From Verrucomicrobiia bacterium (GTDB lineage: Bacteria > Verrucomicrobiota > Verrucomicrobiia > Limisphaerales > JADLHS01), in NCBI GenBank assembly GCA_026125285.1, contig JAHCLO010000028.1, forward strand, positions 1 through 64,000: DNA of 64,000 nucleotides, in the 5' to 3' direction. Within the stretch, counting starts at the first letter, position 1; every line of letters starts with the position of its first letter. The position numbers were made by a program, and so were the translations under genes. Shown piece by piece: positions 51,957 to 60,397 of the stretch. The notes beneath the pieces were generated by a model, which saw only the letters and a list, made by a program, of their open reading frames with translations, made no database searches and was not told the origin of the DNA.

Positions 51957-53309
51957 TTATACAATTTTGATAGTTTCCAGCGCACGCCCAATCCTCCCCA
52001 TCACCTTCTCCTTCCCCATCACCTCCAGCAAATGATACAGGCTCGGGCCGGAGGGATTCCCGGTGACGGCGAGGCGGACGGGATGGACGAGCACGCCGGC
52101 TTTCACACCGAGTTCGTTGGCGGTCGCCTTCAACACGGCTTCGAGGGTCGCGGTGTTGAACGGGTCGGCGGCGGCGAAGGCGGCGCGGAGTTTTTCGAGA
52201 CGCGGTTTGTTTTCGGGCACAAAACTTTTCTTCGCGGCTTCAGCATCATATTCGACGCTGTCGCGGAAATAGAATCCGCCATACGCCGGCAGTTCGGTGA
52301 ACGTCTTGATTTTGCCTTTGCAGGTGTCGAGCGCGGCTTTCACGTAGGCCACGTCGTGCTTGTTCGTGTCAATGCCCGCCTTCGCCAGCGCGTGGACGCA
52401 CATCTCATAGAAGCGGTCGTCGGGCAGTTCGCGACAATATTCGCCCTGTAACCAAAGTAGTTTCTCGAAGTCGAACTTGGCGTTGTGCCGGAGAATTTGC
52501 GGCAGATCAAAACGCTCGACGACCTCGGTGAGTGACAGTTTCTCGGTATTGTCCTTGGGCGACCAGCCGAGGAGGCAGAGGTAATTGTCCACGGCTTCGG
52601 GCAGGAAACCCTCGTCGAGATAGGTCGTGAGGGACGCGCCCCGGTCGCGTTTGCTCATCTTGCTGCCGTCGGCGTTCAGGATCAGCGGGATGTGCGCGTA
52701 GCGCGGCGGCTCGACGCCGAACGCGCGGAAGAGCGCGATGTGCTTGGCGGTATTGCTGAGGTGGTCCTCGCCGCGAATCACGTGCGTAATGCCCATTTCC
52801 AGATCATCTACGACGTTGACGAAGTGGAACACCGGTTGGCCGTCGCTGCGGACGATGACGAAATCGGGATCGGCCTCCTCGCGGTCGGTGAGTTTACGCA
52901 ACACGTCGCCGACGACGAGGTCGGGAATGAGAATCGGTTCGCGCTGCATCTTGAACTTGATGGCGCCTTCGTGTTCGTAGGCGAGGCCGCGGGAGAGCAG
53001 CGCTTCGACACGCGCTTGATAATTGGTTTTTCGCTGCGATTGAAAGTATGGTCCGCGATCTCCCTTGCAAGGCCCGGTGGCGTCGGCGGTAAGCGGGCCT
53101 TCGTCCCAATGCAAACCAAGCCAACGCAGGCCGTTAAGAATTACATCCACGGCTTCCTGGGTGTTGCGCGCGGCGTCGGTGTCTTCGATGCGAAGCACAA
53201 ACGTCCCGCCGGTGTGCCGGGCGTAAAGCCAGTTGAACAGCGCGGTGCGCGCCCCGCCGATGTGCAGGTAGCCGGTGGGCGAGGGTGCGAAACGTACACG
53301 AGGTTTCAT
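51957..53309 (-). CDS. gltX: Glutamyl-tRNA synthetase
   Basis: 450 residues; charges tRNA-Glu (or, in organisms with GatCAB, also tRNA-Gln). The class I signature FAPSPTGYLHIGGARTALFN carries HIGG at residues 16-19. The KMSKS-like loop is GSKMSKRDRGAS near residue 240. Typical segments are LRIEDTDAARNTQEAVDVIL, VIRGEDHLSNTAKHIALF and the helical anticodon-binding C-terminus. ATG 53309 is the natural start. The next gene on this strand starts 12 bases after its stop. Confidence 0.96.
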   Translation of the reverse strand: MKPRVRFAPSPTGYLHIGGARTALFNWLYARHTGGTFVLRIEDTDAARNTQEAVDVILNGLRWLGLHWDEGPLTADATGPCKGDRGPYFQSQRKTNYQARVEALLSRGLAYEHEGAIKFKMQREPILIPDLVVGDVLRKLTDREEADPDFVIVRSDGQPVFHFVNVVDDLEMGITHVIRGEDHLSNTAKHIALFRAFGVEPPRYAHIPLILNADGSKMSKRDRGASLTTYLDEGFLPEAVDNYLCLLGWSPKDNTEKLSLTEVVERFDLPQILRHNAKFDFEKLLWLQGEYCRELPDDRFYEMCVHALAKAGIDTNKHDVAYVKAALDTCKGKIKTFTELPAYGGFYFRDSVEYDAEAAKKSFVPENKPRLEKLRAAFAAADPFNTATLEAVLKATANELGVKAGVLVHPVRLAVTGNPSGPSLYHLLEVMGKEKVMGRIGRALETIKIV

Positions 53310-53403
53310 CAGCGGCTATTTAACCACGCGCGTTCCAAATGGACACGGAGAAAAAATTGCGCGGGACGGCAGAGGACCAGACCATGAGCTGCCGGACTCA
53401 AGG

Positions 53404-54885
53404 TCAGGTCCGAGCGTCCATTGGAGTCGCTGTGGCGGGTTGTGCGGTGGCTTTGGGATAGGTGGGACGCCGGTGCTGGCGCGCTTTCAACCAACCGCAG
53501 AACGATTCCTGCACGCGGGCCAATTCCGCGAGTGTCAACGGACATTGCGCCAGTTCGCCTTCCGCCACCCGCTCGGCGATCAGCTTGCCCACGAAATCCC
53601 GCAACTCGGCCTCGGGTTTTGCGCCCAGCGAGCGCGTTGCCGCTTCCAGGGTGTCGGCCAGAGCGATGATTCCAGATTCGCGGGTGGAAGGCGGCGGGCC
53701 CGGGTAGCTGAATAGCTGCCGCAACGCTTCCGCGTCTTCGCCTTCCGCCAACTGTTCACAAGCACGGGCGTAAAAGAAACGCACCAGCGAGACGCCGTGG
53801 TGTTCGGCAATGATGTCCCGAAACGCCCGCGGCAGCCGGTGTTTCCGCGCCAACTCCAATCCGTGGGAAACGTGCTCAATGATCTGCTGGGCACTCGCGC
53901 GCGGGTCGAGTTGATCATGCGGCGAGGGGCCGTCAATGTTTTCGGCAAAGATGGAGGGATTTTTCAATTTACCGATGTCGTGAAAAAAAGCGGCCGTGCG
54001 ACAAAACAGCGCCCGGGCGCCGATGGTCGCGGCCGCCTTTTCCGCCAGATCTGCGACATTGAGAGTATGATGCCACGTGCCCGGCGCATGCTCTTTGAGT
54101 TGATCCAACAATTGATGGTCGCTGCCATACTCGATCAGGGTCACGTCGGAGAGTTCGCCCAGCACCCACTCCATCACCGGGAGCAGGATGAGCACTGCCA
54201 CCGCCGCGCCCAATCCGATCAGTACGGGAGTCAATGCCACCACCGCCATGACTTGGAGCGTGGCCCCCGCCGCGAGGGCTTGCCCCGCCGCGATGATCCC
54301 AAGCAATAAACCTGCACCCGTGCCCGCCCGCAGAACCCGGCGTCGGGTCGGCGACCGCCGCAGGAGCAGGATTCCGGCAAGTGACGAAACCAGACAGCCC
54401 ACCAGCAGCAAAGGTCCGGGATCGTCGCGCAGATAAAGCAGAAAGACGCCGCTCAAACTGAGCAACATGCCAAAGCGCCCTCCGAGCAGGATCACCGCAA
54501 GGCCGCTGGCCAGAAACCACGGCATCAACAGCCAGGACTCCCGCGGCCACCAAGCCCAGGTCTCCGACCCGGCCAGTTGTCCGAGTTCCACAGCGGCGCG
54601 CAGCAATACGGCCTGCAGAACCACCAGGAACATGCTGTTTTGCAGGCTGCGGTATTCGCGCGGGTCGCGGGGCCAGAAGCGACGGCGGAAGCCCCAGAAG
54701 CCTGCTGCCACCAAAGCAAGTGCCAGGACGGATCCGAGGTGGCCCAATTCAAGCCACTTCGCCACCGTTGGCGGGGAATCTTTGACCGGCAAAGGCGCAA
54801 ACAAGACTCCCGCCACAACTACAGAACCCAACACCAGCACCCACGCGCCGCGGCTGTCGGCCATCGCTTCGCTTTCCGGCTTCAC
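53404..54885 (-). CDS. Membrane HDIG-domain phosphohydrolase (PgpH-related, no outer sensor)
   Basis: 493 residues. About seven membrane helices occupy residues 13-245, followed by an HD domain: GTWHHTLNVADLAEKAAATI, FFHDIGKLKNPSIFAEN and IEHVSHGLELARKHRLPRAF with IIAEHHGVSLVRFFY. The layout is that of 7TMR-HD proteins such as PgpH, which hydrolyse cyclic di-AMP, but the large extracytoplasmic domain between the signal and the helices is absent. GTG 54885 has a good GGAG 7 bases upstream; ATG 54864 is an alternative. The gene lies 95 bases upstream of gltX on the same strand. Confidence 0.85.
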   Translation of the reverse strand: MKPESEAMADSRGAWVLVLGSVVVAGVLFAPLPVKDSPPTVAKWLELGHLGSVLALALVAAGFWGFRRRFWPRDPREYRSLQNSMFLVVLQAVLLRAAVELGQLAGSETWAWWPRESWLLMPWFLASGLAVILLGGRFGMLLSLSGVFLLYLRDDPGPLLLVGCLVSSLAGILLLRRSPTRRRVLRAGTGAGLLLGIIAAGQALAAGATLQVMAVVALTPVLIGLGAAVAVLILLPVMEWVLGELSDVTLIEYGSDHQLLDQLKEHAPGTWHHTLNVADLAEKAAATIGARALFCRTAAFFHDIGKLKNPSIFAENIDGPSPHDQLDPRASAQQIIEHVSHGLELARKHRLPRAFRDIIAEHHGVSLVRFFYARACEQLAEGEDAEALRQLFSYPGPPPSTRESGIIALADTLEAATRSLGAKPEAELRDFVGKLIAERVAEGELAQCPLTLAELARVQESFCGWLKARQHRRPTYPKATAQPATATPMDART

Positions 54886-55106
54886 GAATTCTCCGGGTTA
54901 CAGTTGTTTAATGAATCGGTATCCACTTCAGTGTGCCAGCGTCTGCTTCCGCGCCCGCTCGCTCAACGGATTTGTGTTCGGCCCCGCCAGTGAGCCATCC
55001 GTTGGATACAAGCGTTTGAAAGAAGTGTAGGGAGGACGCGCCGAGAATGAAAGCGTGTTTGTCGGTCGTCTCCGCTGAATCGGCTGGATGCGGGCGAGGC
55101 CGAACG

Positions 55107-56075
55107 TCAACGGGCGCGAACCGAATCTAACCGGCGCAAAACGCGGTTCATGCTTTCGAGTCGCGGCGTGCATACACCAGCCCGTTGCGCTTGCCGGAGC
55201 GGTTCGAGAAAAAGGCTTTCGAGTTCGAGCGGACGGCCCATTTCAAAATCCAGCAACGTGGAAGCTTTGTAAGGCCCCATCGAGCGGGTGCGTTCAATCA
55301 TTTTTTCCCCGAGGGCAGGTGCGATGTCGTGACCGAGGGCGCGGGCGACGGTGATGACTTCGCCCATCAACTCGCGCACCAGACTTTCCCATTTGGAATC
55401 GGCCAGCAGTCGGTCCGTGGTCAAACACTCCCCGGTCACCGACGTTTCCGGCCTACCGGTAGTAACCGCCTCATACCCGGCGGCACTGGCGACACCCAAT
55501 CCATTGAACGGAATGTTCCAGACGAGTTTCTCCCAATGGGCACGGGCGAGATTGTCCGTAATCTGGCACGGCACGCCAGCACGACGCAGGCTTGCAGCAA
55601 CCTGCTCGGTGCGAGGTTCGGGCGGGCGCTGGTACTCGCCAAGCACGATCAATCCGTGATCCAGATGGTGAATTTCACCCGGGGCGACGCGGTTCAAACA
55701 AACGAAGCAAAGGCCGCCCAGAATCTGAGTCGCTGGGATCAGACGCGCAAGCTGATCCTCGTTGCCCAATCCATTTTGCAGCGTGATCACAACCGTTTGG
55801 GGACCGATCAACGGCGGCAACAACGCGGAGAATTGATCGTTCGCCGTGGTCTTCAGGGCAATGAACACCACCTCGCACACCCCGATGTCCGACGGGAAAC
55901 GGGCACACCGCGGGCGCGCGGTGAAATCACCGGCAGGACTGTGAACGCGCACCCCTTGGCGCCGCACCGCGTCGTAATCCGAGCGCAGGAGAAAATGAAC
56001 CTCGTGTCCATCGCGACACAATTGCGCGCCGTAATAGCTGCCCACCGCCCCGCAGCCAACGATGGCGGTTTTCAT
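55107..56075 (-). CDS. panE: Ketopantoate reductase-family protein
   Basis: 322 residues from ATG 56075 (MKTAIVGCGAVGSYYGAQLC). The NADP-binding loop is GCGAVGSYYG at residues 7-16. VVFIALKTTANDQFSALLPP, VITLQNGLGNEDQLARLIPA and AHWEKLVWNIPFNGLGVASA correspond to conserved ApbA/PanE blocks, including the catalytic Lys near residue 190. GPYKASTLLDFEMGRPLELE is the substrate-binding C-terminal motif. It would reduce 2-dehydropantoate to pantoate for CoA synthesis, but paralogues with other substrates are common, so the symbol is provisional. An upstream frame extension crosses the HU terminator and is rejected. Confidence 0.85.
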   Translation of the reverse strand: MKTAIVGCGAVGSYYGAQLCRDGHEVHFLLRSDYDAVRRQGVRVHSPAGDFTARPRCARFPSDIGVCEVVFIALKTTANDQFSALLPPLIGPQTVVITLQNGLGNEDQLARLIPATQILGGLCFVCLNRVAPGEIHHLDHGLIVLGEYQRPPEPRTEQVAASLRRAGVPCQITDNLARAHWEKLVWNIPFNGLGVASAAGYEAVTTGRPETSVTGECLTTDRLLADSKWESLVRELMGEVITVARALGHDIAPALGEKMIERTRSMGPYKASTLLDFEMGRPLELESLFLEPLRQAQRAGVCTPRLESMNRVLRRLDSVRAR

Positions 56076-56197
56076 GGCACCTGAAAGAACACGGCATCGC
56101 TCGAATACCCAGCCAGCCGGACACCCAAACTTCTGACCAGGCGTATTGGGAATTCGGGTTCGCGGGGATTTGCGCCGCCTCGCTCCATCGTGGAAAA

Positions 56198-56232
56198 CAA
56201 AAAAAGGCACGCCGGGGTCGCCGGAGTGCCTT
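56198..56232 (-). terminator. Intrinsic terminator of the HU gene
   Basis: On the minus strand AAGGCACTCCGG pairs with CCGGCGTGCCTT (one mismatch) and a run of seven T follows. It begins 16 bases after the HU stop codon. Confidence 0.88.
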
Positions 56233-56248
56233 GGAAATCTACCGGGGA

Positions 56249-56536
56249 TTACTTGGCGCCGAGGATGGCGTCCTTACAGGCCTTGGCGACGCGGAACTTC
56301 ACGACGCGTTTGGCGGCAATCTGGATTTGCTCGCCAGTGGCGGGATTGCGGCCGATGCGAGCCTTGCGATTCACGAGCACCAGCTTGCCGAGACCCGGCA
56401 GCGTGAAGGTGTTCTTGGCGTTCTTGTAGGCCAGCGCGGCGATGTGCTCCAGGATCTCGGTCGCCTGCTTCTTCTTGATGCCAGCCTTGTCAGCGATCTC
56501 CGCTGCGATTTGGGATTTGGACAGTGCTTTAGCCAT
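56249..56536 (-). CDS. hup: HU-family nucleoid DNA-binding protein
   Basis: 95 residues. MAKALSKSQIAAEIADKAGI is the helical dimerisation part. FTLPGLGKLVLVNRKARIGR and NPATGEQIQIAAKRVVKFRV form the beta arms, with the Pro of RNPATG that intercalates into DNA. The C-terminal AKACKDAIL helix closes the fold. It bends and compacts DNA without sequence specificity. The gene ends at a strong terminator and diverges from the Ser/Thr kinase gene across about 207 bases. Confidence 0.95.
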   Translation of the reverse strand: MAKALSKSQIAAEIADKAGIKKKQATEILEHIAALAYKNAKNTFTLPGLGKLVLVNRKARIGRNPATGEQIQIAAKRVVKFRVAKACKDAILGAK

Positions 56537-56743
56537 AATGTTGGTGTGTGTAGTGTGTTGTCAGTTGTTGTCGGTTCGATTCAAAAAGTCATTCGACTTG
56601 GCTCGAATTAAGGGTTTTCACCGGAAAGGTGCAAGCACAATCTGCAAAAATAATAGCGATAAATCCGCCCGTTGGCGGGCCCTCCGGCACGTTTGCACAC
56701 AGCCGGGGCTTGACTTGCTTTTGCGTTCTTCCAACATCGCCTC

Positions 56744-57751
56744 GTGGCCCTGTTCACCATCCAGAACGAATTCCGCTATGACATCGTGCGGAAGATTTTT
56801 GAAGGCGGCATGGGCGTGGTGTATGAGGCGGAACAACTCGGCACGCGCAATTTCGTAAAGCGCGTGGCCATCAAGGTGGTCCGTTCCAACTACGCCAGCC
56901 AGAAGACCTTCATTGAGAACTTCATCGGCGAAGCCAAGCTCGTCGCGGACCTGATTCACACGAACATTGTCCAAACCTATCACTTGGGCGAGGCCAACGG
57001 CGTGTTCTTCATCGCCATGGAACTGATCCGCGGCGTCAACCTCGAACAGTTCGGACAACAAATCACTGACAAACGCCGGGTCCTGCCCAAGGAACTGGCC
57101 GTGTTTATCACCAGTCGCGTGGCGCGCGGCCTGGCCTACGCCCATGCCAAAACCGACAAGGATGGCCGTCCGCTCGGTATCGTCCACCGCGATGTAAGCT
57201 TCAAGAACATTATGATCGCCTTTGAGGGCGACGTGAAGTTGACGGATTTTGGAATCGCCAAGGCCCGCGGTTTTCTGACCGACCAGGAGGGGGAAATCAT
57301 CGCCGGCAAGGCCGATTACATGAGCCCCGAACAGGCGAATTTCCAGATCACCGATAAGCGCTCGGACCTCTTCTCTGCCGGGGTCGTGCTGGCCCATCTG
57401 CTGCTGGGTAAAAACATCTTCAAGGGCGCCAGCGCCGAGGAATCGCGCCAGCGCGTCATGAACCTGCCACTGCCCGATTTTCGGACTCTGGACGCACGGG
57501 TGGACGACCGCCTCAACGAGATTCTGCACCGCTGCCTCACCCGCGAGCTCAATCAGCGCTACGCCACCGCCGATGAATTGATGTACGATCTTGAATACTA
57601 CATTTATCACAGCGGATACGGACCGACGAACGAGACCCTCGGCAAGTTTATCCGGGAGTTGTTCGGCCAGTTTAACCCGTCCACCGTCGAGCACACCCGG
57701 GGGAACACCGAAGCCCTCGCAGAAGCCGCCCGCATCCATGCCAAGGTTTGA
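56744..57751 (+). CDS. Ser/Thr protein kinase
   Basis: 335 residues, soluble; a Hanks-type kinase domain filling nearly the whole protein. The glycine loop is EGGMGVVYEA, the ATP Lys is Lys44 (VAIKVV), the catalytic loop is IVHRDVSFKNIM with Asp150, the metal site is DFG with Asp168, and YMSPEQANFQITDKRSDLFS marks the activation and APE regions. HRDVS in place of HRDLK is common in myxobacterial and similar kinases. There is no membrane anchor or sensor domain. The start is GTG 56744. The amidase gene follows after 6 bases, so they form an operon. Confidence 0.9.
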   Translation: MALFTIQNEFRYDIVRKIFEGGMGVVYEAEQLGTRNFVKRVAIKVVRSNYASQKTFIENFIGEAKLVADLIHTNIVQTYHLGEANGVFFIAMELIRGVNLEQFGQQITDKRRVLPKELAVFITSRVARGLAYAHAKTDKDGRPLGIVHRDVSFKNIMIAFEGDVKLTDFGIAKARGFLTDQEGEIIAGKADYMSPEQANFQITDKRSDLFSAGVVLAHLLLGKNIFKGASAEESRQRVMNLPLPDFRTLDARVDDRLNEILHRCLTRELNQRYATADELMYDLEYYIYHSGYGPTNETLGKFIRELFGQFNPSTVEHTRGNTEALAEAARIHAKV

Positions 57752-57757
57752 ACGGCC

Positions 57758-58660
57758 ATGAAGCGATCCGCCCCCCGTTCGGTGGTCAACCTCGGCCTGC
57801 TGCAGTCGGCCTGCTCCCCTGATCCGCAAGCAAACCTCCGCCGGACGCTGATCATGGCCGAACGCGCGGCGCGGCAGGGTGCGCAAATCATCTGCACGCA
57901 GGAATTATTTCGCTCCCAGTACTTCTGCCAGAGCGAAAATTACGCTAATTTCAAGCTCGCCGAGCCGATTCCCGGACCGAGCACCAGGGCCTTTCAGAAA
58001 CTGGCGCGCCAACATAAGGTCGTGATCATCGCGTCGCTCTTCGAGAAACGCGCCGCCGGCGTTTATCACAACACCACGGCGATCATTGACGCCGATGGTT
58101 CTTTGCTGGGCAAGTATCGGAAGATGCACATTCCCGACGACCCGCTTTACTACGAGAAGTTTTATTTCACGCCCGGCGATCTTGGCTTCCAGGCTTGGGA
58201 GACGCGCTACGGTAGAATTGGCGTGTTGATTTGCTGGGACCAGTGGTATCCCGAAGGCGCGCGGCTGACGGCATTGCGCGGCGCTCAGATACTTTTCTAT
58301 CCCACTGCCATCGGCTGGCATCCCGCGGAGAAACTCAAGCACGGCGAAAAGCAGCATGGCGCCTGGGAACTGATCCAACGCAGTCACGCGGTGGCCAACG
58401 GCTGTTACGTGGCCGTGGCCAATCGCATTGGTCGCGAGAAGCTTGCCGACGTAGGCGGCGACGGCATCGAGTTTTGGGGACAAAGCTTTGTCGCCGGCAC
58501 CTCCGGTGAGTTGCTGGCCAAGGCAAGCACGAACAAGGAGGAGATTCTCGTTGTGCCCGTTGACCTCGCGAAGGTTGACACCACGCGCACCCACTGGCCC
58601 TTCCTGCGGGATCGCAGGGTTGATGCTTACGGCGAGCTGACCAGCAGGTTGATTGACTGA
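57758..58660 (+). CDS. aguB: N-carbamoylputrescine amidase
   Basis: 300 residues of the nitrilase superfamily. It hydrolyses N-carbamoylputrescine to putrescine, CO2 and ammonia. The catalytic Glu49 (ICTQELFRSQYFCQ), Lys122 (GKYRKMHIPDDPLYYEKFYF) and Cys159 (LICWDQWYPEGARL) are all present. The PDDPLYYEKFYFTPGDLGF stretch is specific for this family. THWPFLRDRRVDAY ends the protein as in AguB. An agmatine deiminase gene (aguA), the usual partner, is not seen in the window. The gene is preceded closely by a Ser/Thr kinase. Confidence 0.93.
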   Translation: MKRSAPRSVVNLGLLQSACSPDPQANLRRTLIMAERAARQGAQIICTQELFRSQYFCQSENYANFKLAEPIPGPSTRAFQKLARQHKVVIIASLFEKRAAGVYHNTTAIIDADGSLLGKYRKMHIPDDPLYYEKFYFTPGDLGFQAWETRYGRIGVLICWDQWYPEGARLTALRGAQILFYPTAIGWHPAEKLKHGEKQHGAWELIQRSHAVANGCYVAVANRIGREKLADVGGDGIEFWGQSFVAGTSGELLAKASTNKEEILVVPVDLAKVDTTRTHWPFLRDRRVDAYGELTSRLID

Positions 58661-58747
58661 CAGGGGTGAAACTTCACGTTCAGCGCCGCGCCGGTTCGGT
58701 TCTCCTTGATGTCGCGGAGTCGCGACGCCGTGATGGAAGGTGGGCCT

Positions 58748-59248
58748 TCAGCCTGCCGAGGGCTCAGAATGCAAATGTCTTCGATTCCCAGAGGTGCGGC
58801 GGTGAGTTTCAGGTTTGCGTTGTGATGACGGAGCAGGACCCAGTGGAGAATGCGGTTCTTCTGAAATCACGCCCACAGCGCCTAAAGCGAATGATCCCTG
58901 CCTGATCACCTTGAGCGCCACGCGCCGGCGCACCGGTTCGGTCTGCTCCGCGACATAGACCACGCCGCAGCCACCTTCGCCGACGCGTTCGAGCAGTCTG
59001 TAACGTCCGAGCGTCTGGCCCACGGCTTCGTCCGGCGCATCGGCGAGATCGAGCTTGATAGTGGGCCGAGCGGCTTCGGCTTGAGTGGGCACAAGGTTGT
59101 CCGGCTGGTCGTGCGCGGCGAGCAGGGCGTCAAGGCGTGCGCGCAAGGCCATGACCTCGCCGCACTCGCGGTCGAGCCAAGCGATCCGTTCAACGGCGGG
59201 CTTGGTGAGGACCAAACTGAACAGGAGTTCTTCGCGAGTGGGATTCAT
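58748..59248 (-). pseudogene. N-terminal fragment of an amplified-family Ser/Thr kinase
   Basis: ATG 59248 begins MNPTREELLFSLVLTKPAVE, a pre-kinase module with DALLAAHDQPDNLVP. DEAVGQTLGRYRLLERVGEG follows, then GGCGVVYVAEQTEPVRRRVA and LKVIRQG at about 58894, i.e. kinase subdomains I and II. After that the expected kinase body is gone and the frame runs into unrelated sequence until 58748. The frame is therefore a dead fragment of a family in which full members exceed 800 residues. A second fragment with the same N-terminal module lies at 62158-62337. Confidence 0.8.
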
Positions 59249-59287
59249 GAGAAGGTGTTCGTGAATTGGATCAGTCTGGGATTTGAC

Positions 59288-59304
59288 AATAGATAGCATC
59301 TATT
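59288..59304. promoter_or_regulatory. Palindromic operator of the toxin-antitoxin pair
   Basis: AATAGAT-AGC-ATCTATT is a perfect inverted repeat beginning at the last base of TTGACA (59283-59288) and ending 14 bases before the antitoxin ATG. The position fits autorepression by the ribbon-helix-helix antitoxin. Confidence 0.65.
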
Positions 59305-59318
59305 CCAAAGTGCCAGCG

Positions 59319-59558
59319 ATGAACATTGCGTTGACCAAGCATTTTGAAGAATTGATCGCGCGCCTGGTTGGCAGCGGGCGTTACAACAACTCCAGCGAAG
59401 TGGTGCGCGCCGGCTTGCGCATCCTGGATGCGGAGGAGAAAGCGGTGGCGGCAGGCTCATTTCCACCCGGCTCGTTGCGCCATCTCTACACCAAGACCGA
59501 GAACCGCACCGAGCGCCGCACCGCCAAGGCTTCCACGCTGAAGGTGGAGGCGCAATGA
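59319..59558 (+). CDS. ParD-type ribbon-helix-helix antitoxin
   Basis: 79 residues from ATG 59319. MNIALTKHFEELIARLVGSG and RYNNSSEVVRAGLRILDAEE form the beta strand and helices of a ParD/CopG DNA-binding dimer. The C-terminal half (FPPGSLRHLYTKTENRTERR) is basic and probably unstructured until it wraps the toxin. Its stop overlaps the toxin start (ATGA at 59555-59558). The partner is not a ParE but a PemK/MazF-type toxin, so the pairing is unusual. A longer frame from 59283 would cover the operator and is rejected. Confidence 0.85.
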   Translation: MNIALTKHFEELIARLVGSGRYNNSSEVVRAGLRILDAEEKAVAAGSFPPGSLRHLYTKTENRTERRTAKASTLKVEAQ

Positions 59559-59881
59559 AGCAGTGGGAGATCTGGACCTGCGACTTTGCCGAAGCCGGGC
59601 CGCATCCGGCGGTCATCGTCAGCCACCCGGATCGCGTCGCCCGCGCACCGCTGGTCAACGTGCTGATCGGCTCCAGCCAGAAGGCAAGCCGTCCGGCGCG
59701 GGAAAATGAAGTGGTGTTGAACGGGGCGGACGGCCTCGACTGGGAGACGCTGGTGAAGTGCGACCTGATGTATCTGGTGGAGAAAGAGCGGTTGTATCGG
59801 CGTCGGGGCAGCGTCGGTACAGTGCGTCGCCGTGCGCTCGTGCAACGCCTCAATGCCTGTTTCGGTTTCACGCTGGTCTGA
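59555..59881 (+). CDS. PemK/MazF-type toxin
   Basis: 108 residues. MKQWEIWTCDFAEAGPHPAV and IVSHPDRVARAPLVNVLIGS match the first strands of the CcdB/MazF fold, in which G-x-x-HPAVIV is the hallmark. VVLNGADGLDWETLVKCDLM and GTVRRRALVQRLNACF fit the remainder. Most members are sequence-specific mRNA endoribonucleases; the family also includes gyrase poisons, so the target is not certain. It is translated through an ATGA overlap with the antitoxin. No second TA gene follows; a palindromic repeat begins 45 bases downstream. Confidence 0.8.
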   Translation: MKQWEIWTCDFAEAGPHPAVIVSHPDRVARAPLVNVLIGSSQKASRPARENEVVLNGADGLDWETLVKCDLMYLVEKERLYRRRGSVGTVRRRALVQRLNACFGFTLV

Positions 59882-59925
59882 GCGATCAATCGCATCACCC
59901 CTGATTTGCGAGATTCCCGCCGCAG

Positions 59926-60144
59926 AATCCCAACGGGATTCCGGCTTACAGCCCAGGGTTGCGAGGCACGAGCTACCCTGGAAAATCGGATTGGAATCTC
60001 CGCCAACCCCAACGGGGTTGCGGCGATTGGTGGTGCAAGGATGGACGCAACCCCGTTGGGGTTGTGACGAATGACGACGCGTGTCCCAGGGTAGCCTCGT
60101 GAACTCGGCAACCCTTGGGCTTTGGGATGGAATCCCGTTGGGAT
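59926..60144. repeat. 219-bp nested palindromic element
   Basis: The outer arms start AATCCCAACGGGATTCCGGC and end GGAATCCCGTTGGGATTC. A second pair carries CCCAGGGTTGCGAGGCACGA and CTCGTGAACTCGGCAACCCT. An inner pair is CAACCCCAACGGGGTTG and CAACCCCGTTGGGGTTG. The whole unit could extrude as one long cruciform. It resembles intergenic elements common in Verrucomicrobiota and Planctomycetota. No coding function is seen. Confidence 0.85.
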
Positions 60145-60176
60145 TCGGCGGCGCAGATGCGCTCAAGGCGTGGTGC

Positions 60177-60287
60177 AAAAGCGGTGGAGGACCACCGCAC
60201 TCCAAGACGCTTCGCGAATGCCGCAGCCGCCGGGAAGTCCGCCAGGTCTTGGAGTGCGCCGGGAAGTCCGACGCGACGGCGCTTTCG
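60177..60287. repeat. AAAGCGGTGGAGGACC palindromic element
   Basis: The left arm AAAGCGGTGGAGGACCACCG continues CACTCCAAGAC; the right arm is GTCTTGGAGTGCGCCGG through GGCGCTTTCG. The arms pair with several mismatches. It lies directly beside the 219-bp element, and the two fill most of the 516-base gap before the serine hydrolase gene. Confidence 0.75.
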
Positions 60288-60397
60288 ATCGGGCGGTCCG
60301 CGGCCGAACTTCGACTGCTTACCGCGCGCGCCCTGCCGCCTTCACTTGCGGCATATCTCACGGTCTTGGCAGTAAGAGTTGGGTGGTTCAATCTCGG

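Noticed and set aside
56618..57886. A 422-codon minus-strand frame over the Ser/Thr kinase
   Set aside because: The kinase motifs on the plus strand are complete and the antisense product has no family.
58661..58890. A minus-strand frame reading SRLRDIKENRTGAALNVKF, possibly a protein tail
   Set aside because: It looks protein-like for about 60 codons but has no start and no family I recognise, so it is not listed as a gene.
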